NCBI RefSeq assembly: GCF_903992535.2 | Contig: NC_052052.2 | Coordinates: 13,970,652-14,034,651 of the forward strand | Length of the DNA: 64,000 nucleotides | Origin: Arvicola amphibius | Taxonomy: Eukaryota > Chordata > Mammalia > Rodentia > Cricetidae | Reading direction: 5' to 3' | Shown here: positions 45,840 to 54,400 of the stretch, one piece after another | Layout: each line of letters opens with the position of its first letter | How positions within the stretch are numbered: the first letter of the stretch is position 1 | Program-made: the position numbers and the translations under genes | The notes under the pieces: model-generated | The model's input: only the letters and a program-made list of their open reading frames with translations | Told to the model about the DNA's origin: nothing | Database searches by the model: none

Positions 45840-45945
45840 CCCTTCTGCTTATTTTTATTTATGTTTTTGAGAGAGAATCTCAAAGCCCAGGCTTGCCTCA
45901 AATCCAATGTGCAGCAGAGGATGACCTTGAACTTCTGATTATAGT
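45840..45945 (-). mobile_element. B4-type SINE fragment, antisense
   Basis: 'tttttgagagagaatctcaa' and 'gaggatgaccttgaacttct'. Confidence 0.5.
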
Positions 45946-46099
45946 TGATAGGAATAACCTCCTCAGCCCTTATAATTTCCGTATAGATTTTAGGAGGAGC
46001 TTGCTGAACCCTTTAAGAAAAGTCTGCTAAGGTTTGTCTGAAAGCCCTTTTGAAACTGACTCCATAGAGCCCAGGGAGGAACTGGCCTGTCAGTGAACC

Positions 46100-46390
46100 C
46101 GAGCCTCCAGACTCACCTCTGTGGACTAGCCCTCGGCTTATTTGGGGTTTATTTGGTCGTCTTTCATCCCTCTGAACATTATTTTAGGTCTTCAATTTAC
46201 ACTATTTCCATTTCTTTATCAATTTCATCCGTAGAAATTTGATTTTTTTGCATTTTTATAAATGGCTTTAGGTTTTCAGTTTGCAAACATCCATTTCCAA
46301 CATGCGGACATAAGAACTGTTGTTATTTTTGAATTTTCATGTTCTGTTCCGTGACCTGGCTAAACTCCACGTGTGAATTCAGTCTGTGTG
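46100..46390 (+). mobile_element. Old L1-type sequence
   Basis: 'attttaggtcttcaatttac', 'tttttataaatggctttagg' and 'cctggctaaactccacgtgt' resemble ancient L1. Confidence 0.45.
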
Positions 46391-46419
46391 GATTCTAAAG
46401 GGTATTGGTGTTGTTCGTT

Positions 46420-46525
46420 TGTTTTGTGGCAGGGTCTTACATTCCCTGCCTGTTTGGAAACAGTCAAGGCTGGCCCTGAACACTCAGCCTTCCTCCAGCT
46501 CCCACAGTGTGAGCCACCACTTCTT
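46420..46525 (-). mobile_element. Degenerate B1-like SINE, antisense
   Basis: 'tggcagggtcttacattccc' and 'ggctggccctgaacactcag'. Confidence 0.4.
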
Positions 46526-46734
46526 TTAGAATGTCAAGCAGTGATTTCATTGCTTGAGCACAGAGATGAGTTTGTACAACTGGGGCAAAGCTGTGGGTGA
46601 CTCATCTTCCCGAGAATGGGGGAGGACTCAAGTGATACTGGGTGGATGGATGGGTCCATCTCTTGATCATTCAGAACCATCCAGAGCTTAGTGCCTGCAT
46701 CCTATTGGTAGGAATTCTTCCAAGTCAGGGTTGC

Positions 46735-46850
46735 CTGTTTGAGAGGAGTCTCACTACGTAGCTCTGGCTGCCCTTGAACTTGTGATCTTCCTGTCTTTGC
46801 CTCCCAACTGTTGGGTTTACAAGCAGACACCACTTGTCATGCCTGCCTGG
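46735..46850 (-). mobile_element. Old B1/B4-type SINE, antisense
   Basis: 'gtctcactacgtagctctgg' and 'tttgcctcccaactgttggg'. Confidence 0.6.
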
Positions 46851-47108
46851 ACCCAGGCATCTTTAACTTTACCACAAGGCAGATGGTGCTTTGCCTTGTG
46901 AGTCCTTCAAGGTCACATTGGTGGGTGAGGGAGTCCGGCTCTTCTTAGACAGTTTATAAACCTGTTCCTTCCTGTCATCAGACGCCTGTTTCAGTCAAGT
47001 GAAGGCACCGTTGTGACGGGGCAGGACTGTGACCACATGGCTGGCAGTGGCCATGGTCAGGCAGGAGTCCTCGTGTGGACTATTAAACGGATTCTAACTG
47101 AAGTGTTC

Positions 47109-47208
47109 TGTTGTTGTTGCTGTTGTTGTTGTTGGTGGTGGTGGTGGAGGTGGTGGTGGTGGTGGTGGTGGTGGTGGTGGTGGTGGTGGTGGTGGCGGTG
47201 GTGGTTAT
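47109..47208. repeat. (GTT)n then (GGT)n trinucleotide array
   Basis: About eight GTT-type units followed by about 24 GGT-type units with two GGA/GGC variants. It directly precedes an antisense B1. Confidence 0.95.
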
Positions 47209-47211
47209 TTG

Positions 47212-47335
47212 TTTCTTCTTTGAGGCAGTGTCTCTCCATGTAGCCCAGGCTGGCCTCCAACTCTTGGGAGATCTGCCTGCTTCTGCCTCCTGAGTGTGGG
47301 ATTAGGCACGTGTGTCATCAGGTCCAGGGACAGAT
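47212..47335 (-). mobile_element. B1 SINE, antisense
   Basis: 'tttgaggcagtgtctctcca', 'tagcccaggctggcctccaa' and 'gcctgcttctgcctcctgag'. Confidence 0.7.
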
Positions 47336-47354
47336 ACATCTGTTGTGGCTTTAA

Positions 47355-47540
47355 TGGTTTTGTTTTTTTGTTTTGTTTTGTTTTGTTTTTGATTTTTTGA
47401 GACAAGGTTTCTCTGTAGCTTTTGGAGCCTGTCCTGGAACTAGCTCTTGTAGACCAGGCTGGCCTCAAACTCGTAGAGATCTGCCTGCCTCTGCCTCCTG
47501 GGTGCTGGGATTAAAGATGTGCGCCACCACCGCCCGGTTA
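47355..47540 (-). mobile_element. B1 SINE (cricetid subtype), antisense
   Basis: Full-length antisense B1 from a T-rich tail, 'tgagacaaggtttctctgta', to 'gccaccaccgcccggt'. Confidence 0.9.
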
Positions 47541-47544
47541 TGTT

Positions 47545-49066
47545 TTATTTCTTTTTGTGCTTCCCTAGTCCCTCTCTCTCTTTACCTTACTAAATGCCCT
47601 CACCGCTGCCCACCTTCCTCCAACCCGAGTGCAGTGCTGAACAGATCCAGTGCTTGGACATCCTTGCCCCCCTCCCAGCAGGGAACATTCAGTTTTTCAG
47701 CCTCAAGCGTGATTTTGGTTGTGATTTATAGTTCAAGGAGAACTTAGCTCTCAATTTTCTGACTTTTAGATTTGTTTTTTTTTTGTTTTTTTTTGTGTTT
47801 TTTTTGGCCAAGAATAAAGGCAGCTTTGGTATCTGATGAATGGATGTGGCTCCATAGGGTAAATTCAGAATTTCCTCATGCAATGCCAGCAGGAACTCCT
47901 GTAAATCCTTGTTCTGGCCAGAATGGTGTCCCCTCAAAATTCACGTGGTGAAGCCCCTTGAACACTTTAGCCCAGTGCCTCAGAATGTATCTGTCTTTGC
48001 AAAGAGCACCCTCAAAGAGGTGATTAGATTAAACAAGACTAACCTCCTTGATCGTCCATAAGACACAAGTAATAAAGGCCACCCTCGCAGTGCCTCTTTG
48101 CATCCATCTTTGGGAATAGCTTAGGTTTGTATCTGGGGTTGCTCTCCCACAAGTGGAATTTCTGGGCAGACCAGTTTATTATTCACTATTGAGCTCTTGG
48201 AGCTTGGAAGAGGCAGGTGGGAGTGGAGGAGCCCGCCCCTCCCCGGGGAGGATCCGGGCTGTCTGAAGACCTGCCTGACTTGCATCTCCACTCGAATTTT
48301 AGGGGACAAAGTGGCTTCCTGAGGTTCTAGGTCTTGGCTTCAGGCTAAATGCAGGCACTCCCCAGTTCCTGCAGGCTGCATTTGTTGTTGTTTTTGTAGG
48401 TCAGTGATCTTCCTGAGAGACAGATACAAATGAGGAGGTAGAATTAGAACCCAGATACCCTGCAGACACGAGAGCAACACCAGCCTTGCCACAGCTTTTC
48501 TGAAGCCCTTGTCACAGAGGCAAACCCTGGGGCTCACTGAGAAAACGAGGGCCTGGAACTCCAGGATTCCCAGTCGTGTCGAGATCCACAAAACAAAACA
48601 TGCAGGTACCCGCAAGGGAACGCACCTGCAAGTACAAATTAAAGCCTTGCCGTGTGTGGATGAGTGATGGTAGGCTGTGAGGGACTTCCTGGGGACACAG
48701 ACAGGAAACTGGGCAGAAGTGAGGGGGTGTGGGACACTGAATGACACCTGAGATAGGGTCATGGGCTTGGGACAGCCAGAAGAGGAAGTCTGAAAAACCT
48801 GAGGAGGAAGAGAAGCTTGTGGGGGAGTAGGAAGTGGGAGGAAACAGGGGGAATGGAAGGAAAGGGGGAATGCGGTGACAGGGGCATCCCTTTCAGACCC
48901 TTGTCAACAAGATTAGAAACACTGGATGAGGAGAGATGTGCAGATGAGGGAATAATTGGAAGTACCAGAATCCAACAGGCCTCTTTTCCCATCATCTCCG
49001 ATACCCCTACCACTGCCACAACCCACCCCTATTCACTCCAGGCCCTTGTCTTTTAAAATTGAGCCC
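47545..49066. other. Intergenic, no gene seen
   Basis: No recognisable repeat or coding feature. Open frames of up to 140 codons overlap on both strands without family features. Confidence 0.45.
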
Positions 49067-49070
49067 TGAA

Positions 49071-49247
49071 GCCGGGCAGTGGTGGCGCATGCCTTTAACC
49101 CCAGCACTCGGGAGGCAGAGGCAGGCAGATCTCTGTGAGTTCGAGACCAGCCTGGTCTACAAGAGCTAGTTCCAGGACAGGCTCCAAAGCTACAGAGAAA
49201 CCCTGTCTCAAAAAAACCAAACAAAAACAAAAACAAAAAAAATAAAT
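49071..49247 (+). mobile_element. Young B1 SINE with target-site duplication
   Basis: Complete cricetid B1 with long A-rich tail. The repeat 'aaaattgagcc' occurs at 49055-49065 and 49248-49258. Confidence 0.93.
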
Positions 49248-49259
49248 AAAATTGAGCCT

Positions 49260-50190
49260 TGTGCATGCCTCATAGCACAGGTGACAAGGTGACACTGGTA
49301 CTTACAATCCTTATTCCTGGAAGGAGGCCTTGGTACCCTGACTACACAACCGAGGGGGGCACAGAGCAGGGAAGGGAGCCCAGTGGCCATGGTCTCAGCC
49401 CTGGGTGGTTGGTGCCTGCTCAGTCTGCTCAGGTGGCTCCCAGAGTCCTCCCTTCTTTCCTGACCCCATACAGAAGATGGTAGTGACAGGGACCAGCACA
49501 GCATACCCCAGTCCCTAAAAACAAGCAACTGATGCTAACACCCAGACTCACCAGGCCCTCCACCACCCACCCTGGTATCATCTGAGTACAGATAATAATT
49601 TTCAAAGACATTTTGGGAGTGGGCCAATTTAGGAGTGAGGCAGGAGGGGCTGTTGCTGGGCCCGGGGTGCTGTTTGAAGCCCTGGGGTGTGTTAGACAGC
49701 TGTAGCACTGAGTGTGATCTCTACCCACAGGACAGGTTAAAAAGAGCCCCAAGAGGGCTCTTGACACTGCAGGTGAGCTGGGTGCATGAGTTGAGCTCCC
49801 CACTCTCACCCCGGTCTCAGTCTGGGGAAGATGGCCATCAACACACTTAGGGACACGAGGATAGGTATGTATCCACACAAAGTCCCCTCACCAATAAGAG
49901 CCTCCGTCACTGGGTCAGACTTGGGCTCCTCACAGCTTTGTGCTTAATCAGGCATTGGTGGTTAGCCTGCTTTGGGGGTCTCTGCAGTGTCCACGTTTAG
50001 CTACAGTCTTGCTACCACGGTTCAGCTGGGATCTCTGCTGTCCCTCTCTGACATCCACTGATCAGCCTCTACAATCCCAGATGTTTGAGACGTTGTCGAG
50101 TCAGCTTAGCAGAGCCTCTGCCCCGCCGGGTCCTCGTGATGACCATGCATTCACTCACACTTGTCTTTGCCTTGTTGATAGTGCCTTTTA
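49260..50190. other. Intergenic, no gene seen
   Basis: Unique-looking sequence. No exon of the sPLA2 family was found. Confidence 0.45.
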
Positions 50191-50196
50191 TCCCTT

Positions 50197-50420
50197 TTAA
50201 ATTATTGATTTTTATTTTAAGTATACATCATGTGTATGTGCGTGAGTGCATGTATGTGCACTGCATGCACTGGGGAGCCTGCAAAGATCAGAAGAGGCAT
50301 CAGATCCCCAGGGACTGGGGTTACAGATGGTCGTGAGCCACCCTGTGGGTTCTAATGAACCCGAGACCTCTGCAAACACGATACGTGCTTTTTGGCTGCG
50401 GTGCCATTGTCTCTAGGCCC
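50197..50420 (-). mobile_element. B3-family SINE, antisense
   Basis: 'tttttattttaagtatacat', 'agggactggggttacagatg' and an end near 'gccattgtctctaggccc'. Confidence 0.65.
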
Positions 50421-50422
50421 AA

Positions 50423-50640
50423 CTTATTCTTATTTTATGTGTATGAATGCCTTGCCTGCATGGACGTGCCTGTACCGCTCGCATGCCTGGTGCCCGAAGA
50501 AGCAGAATAAGGCACCAGAACCCATGAAATCGGAGTGACGGGCAGCTGTGAGCTGCAGTGTCAGCGTTGGGTACTGAACCCAGCTCCTCTGCAAGAGAGC
50601 ATCAAGTGCTCTTAACCACTGAGGAAACTCCCTAGCCCTT
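50423..50640 (-). mobile_element. B3-family SINE, antisense
   Basis: 'ttcttattttatgtgtatga', 'gtcagcgttgggtactgaac' and 'ctcttaaccactgaggaaac'. Lies end to end with the preceding copy. Confidence 0.7.
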
Positions 50641-50654
50641 CTCTCTTCCTCCCC

Positions 50655-50778
50655 TCCCCCTCTCAGAGTCACATGTTGCCCAGGGTAGCCTAAAACCTGC
50701 CATGTAGCCGAGGATGGACTTGAACTCCTGCCTCCATCTCCCAAGAGCCAGGATTACAAGCATGTGCCACCACAACTG
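50655..50778 (-). mobile_element. B1/B4-type SINE, antisense
   Basis: 'gttgcccagggtagcctaaa' and 'gattacaagcatgtgccacc'. Confidence 0.6.
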
Positions 50779-50779
50779 G

Positions 50780-51318
50780 GTTTTTGGTGTGGTTGGGTCC
50801 GGACCTTTTGCACTCTGGCTTCCTTAACCCTCTTTGCTTTGTGTTTGGAACTGTCCAGTCTCTCTTGCTCACTCTAAGGCCCTGGTACAGTGGTCCCTAC
50901 AGGAAGATCCCTTGAAGAAAGCGCCTCTTGCTTTTCTTGGGCTAGTGTTGATAGATAACATTTTCCTTAACATCTTCCAGCTGGGGATGTAGAGAACTTC
51001 AGCCTTGCTTCAGGTACAGGGGGTGGGGCTGATTCTTGGTGCCAGTACCCCACTCCCAAGCCCAGAGGTGGGCAGGCTGCCGTGGGGTGGGGATTTTACC
51101 AGCCTGGTGTGGGAAGGGCTGTGACAGCAGGAGGGAAGAGGTGGAGTCAGTCTTTTCTAGGACACCTGTCACCTGCCTCCTGCCCAGGGGCATTACCCCA
51201 GCACTACCCTGCTAGTGTGCGTGGCAGCAGCGTGAAGCTGGGGCCTGTTCTTCAGAGACTTCCGGGCATATCAAAGACCTTTAAAGCCCTATGTCGCTGG
51301 CCTCCCCAAACCCAAAAC
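50780..51318 (+). promoter_or_regulatory. Presumed Pla2g2f 5' UTR and promoter region
   Basis: This is the sequence immediately upstream of the first Pla2g2f coding exon. I see no clear TATA box and cannot place the transcription start. The frame leading into the 51319 ATG stays open back to 51082, so absence of an upstream stop does not by itself fix the start. Confidence 0.3.
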
Positions 51319-51434
51319 ATGGCAGATGGGGCACAGGCCAACCCCAAAGGGTTCAGGAAGAAGGTGCTGGTTAAACACCCCACTGGGTGGAAGTGGCCAA
51401 GCCTCAGGGCCTCCTCTCCGTTCAGAACCTCCAG
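51319..51434 (+). CDS. Pla2g2f: Pla2g2f upstream coding exon (long isoform)
   Basis: Encodes MADGAQANPKGFRKKV to PFRTS plus AG of a split Arg codon, then donor GTAGGT. It is basic and not signal-like. Confidence 0.8.
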
Positions 51435-54400
51435 GTAGGTGCTTGTTGCCCTGGAAGGGAACATTCCACGTAGTGGGGAGGGAGACGGGGAGGGGTTCCA
51501 GTTCCGTTCCTGGAGTCAGTTCTTCAGGAAGGAGAGCCTAGTTTCTGCATGTTGAGCAGAAGCGTGCCAACTGCATTCTGGTGCTAGAAGGATCTCTGGG
51601 ATTTAGTCAACTTCAGTCTGTTCTTGAAGCCTAGAGAGATTGAGAGATCTGCCTGTAGTTCCTCAACATTAACCAAGCTGAATCTAGAATCCAGTGACCT
51701 GGGTCTCTTGGTTTTATGTTTTAAGATCCAACTGCCAGGTGGGGTTCCATGACTCGGGTCCTACCATTCCTTGGAGTATGGACTCAAGAGAGCTGAATTT
51801 GGTGTAGGATAATGGCTTTCCATCTTGGAGCTGAGAGTCGGGTGCGGGCCGTGGAGGAGATTGGTTCTGGTGGCTCTGCCACCCTGGGGTGTGTTCTTTC
51901 CAGGAGATGCAGGCCAGGTAGGGTGGTGCTGATAGCAGGGCTGGGTGGCAGCAATTAGGGCAAGAGAAAGCATGGGTGGTGTCTTGGATGAGACCCGGCT
52001 GCACGTTGCTGGGGAGGAGGGATTCAGCTTGGGCTTTGCTTTCTTTCTTAGGTCCAGCCTGGGTATGAAGAAATTCTTTGCCATCGCAGTCCTGGCCGGC
52101 AGTGGTGAGCATGGCTCCAAGGAGACCATTCTAACCCTCCTCCCTCCCCCAGCCTTTCCCTAGAAATGTGGGCTCCTGTGTGGTTCTACTGGCAGGCTGT
52201 TCCTTCCTCTCCACTTCCCTGTCTAGGCTCCAACCTCTCTCCTCTGGGGCTGTTTAGTTCGGGACACCTGTAAACAAGCCAGAAGACGTCTTTAACGAGC
52301 TATGCCGAGCAGGTGCAGGGAGCTGAGCAAGCCTTGTAAACTCGGAGTGTTTGCCATCATCGTGGACCTGAGCATATGTATTAGTGACTTTCCGTGCTGG
52401 CAGGAGTTAATGAGTCTGTGTGTAGCTAGATGCGTGTCTGTGCATGAGTGTAGGCGTGTCTGAGTATACACGACGTCTGCATGACCCACACGTCAGTAAA
52501 ATATGGCTTATGGCTGGCACCTAGGTGTGCATTTGTGTTCATTGTGATGTGATGTGTGTGTGTGTGTGTGTGTAGTGGGAAGTTTAAGGGAGTGTTTGTC
52601 TATCCCAAGCATAATCATGTGGGTTTCTTTTTTTTTTTTTTTTTTTTTGGTTTTTCGAGACAGGGTTTCCCTGTAGTTTCTAGAGCCTGTCCTGGAACTA
52701 GCCCTTGTAGACCAGGCTGGCCTCGAACTCAGAGATCCACCTGCCTCTGCCTCCCGAAGGCTGGGATTAAAGGCGTGCGCCACCACCGCCCGGCTCATGT
52801 GGGTTTCTTACTCTCATCCTGTGAGGGCTGATGGTAGGGGACCCAGCAGCCTGGTGTTGCATATATCCTATCCCCAGGGTAAAATGCCTGCAGGGGAGGA
52901 GGCAGCCAGGGCCTTACAGCTGCAACTAGGTACCTCAAGGTCCTTTGTGGGGGTGGTTCTATTTAGCCTCCAACTTTCCAATCCTGGGCTTCCTGTCTCT
53001 CAGAACATTTTCTTGTCCACGGAGGAAGGAGGTTGGAAGATGTGGAGATGGGATGCCTAACTCCAGGCGCAGATGGAGCAGACCAGTGGAGGTTGTTATA
53101 TGCGTGGCTTAGCATCCAGCTAAGGAACAGACAAGGCTCCTGCCTGAACTCTGCTGCTCCTAGCCTGTGCTACCTGGGCCAGCCTTTCCCCTTCTGAGCC
53201 TTTGTTTGCTCACCCCATAAATGGGGATAAAACCTCCCTCCTGCTGGTGGGTGGGTGAGTGGCTTCATCCAGGTGGGGCCTGCAGACCCCAGGCTCATGG
53301 CACTGACTCAGCACAGATGGCTCAGAGAGCCCCACACCCTACAAGGGACAGGAGAGGGAAGCAGTCAGAGAAGCAAGGGTGTCTGAACGGCCGGAGGGCC
53401 TGGCCGCTGTCAGGAAGCTGATTTTTGCTGGTGACAGAGGTGCCTTTGCATTATTGCTTGCTCCGTGTGTGCACTGCCTGAGATGCACCAACTCCAGGAT
53501 GCTGGCAGGGACCCTGGCTCCCCTTCGGTTGCAGAGGTCAGAAAGGGAGCAGAAAGAACCCAATTCCTGTAACTCGTGACAGTTGTGGCACTCAGGATGA
53601 CCTCTTGGGGAAGTGGCCTCTGATCTCATTAAGTTGCCCAGGCTGTCCCTGAATCCAGTCTACAGCCCAGGCAGCCCTTGCACGTTCAATCCTCCTACCT
53701 CAGACAACGTCCTGAGTAGCTGGAATGTAACCACCAAACCCGACTGAAATGCAATTCTGACTTTTAGGATTTTCACCTTAGTATGAGTTTAGCAGGCTCC
53801 ACCTGAGGCAGAGGGTGTGGCTGAGGTTCCCACCCTGACTGGCTCTGGGTTCTCCAACGATCACGTGACAATGTGACCCTAGGCAAGTTACTCAGGGCTC
53901 CAGCCTCAGTTTGCTTATCGGTAAAACTCTGTTAATAACTTCACGATGAGCCGGGCGGTGGTGGCGCACGCCTTTAATCCCAGCACTCGGGAGGCAGAGG
54001 CAGGCGGATCTCTGTGAGTTCGAGGCCAGCCTGGTCTACAAGAGTAGACCAGGACAGGCTCTAAAAAAGCTACAGAGAAACCCTGTCTCGAAAAACCAAA
54101 AAAAGAAAAAAGAAAAAAAATAACTTCACAATGAATACCCAATGAGTTAACAAATTCAAGGTTTTAGGAGGCTGCCTGGTCTGCAGCTGAATGAACCAGA
54201 CTTGGTCCTCTGGCCTGGGGCTGTAGGGCTCCGTGCAGGGAGTGGGAACCCCAGCCTACTACCCTCTCCTCCTCCCTTCGCCCCTTCCCCATCCCATTCT
54301 CTTGGCCCTGAGGAGTCACTCCCTGCTTCTCTTGTAGTTGTGTCTGTCGCCCACGGCAGCCTGTTGAACCTGAAGTTCATGGTGGAAGCTATCACCCACA

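Larger units (their letters stand above)
52105..54337 (+). other. Pla2g2f intron (signal exon to calcium-loop exon)
   Basis: The intron is 2233 bases and contains two young B1 copies in opposite orientations and an older B1 remnant. Confidence 0.85.

Noticed and set aside
41165..46390. Possible coding LINE-1
   Set aside because: Only diverged 3' pieces are seen; no open frame of ORF1 or ORF2 length exists.
51082..51318. Extension of the Pla2g2f frame further upstream to an ATG at 51082
   Set aside because: The frame is open, but the conserved human-like start is at 51319 with a strong start context. The upstream part shows no similarity I recognise.
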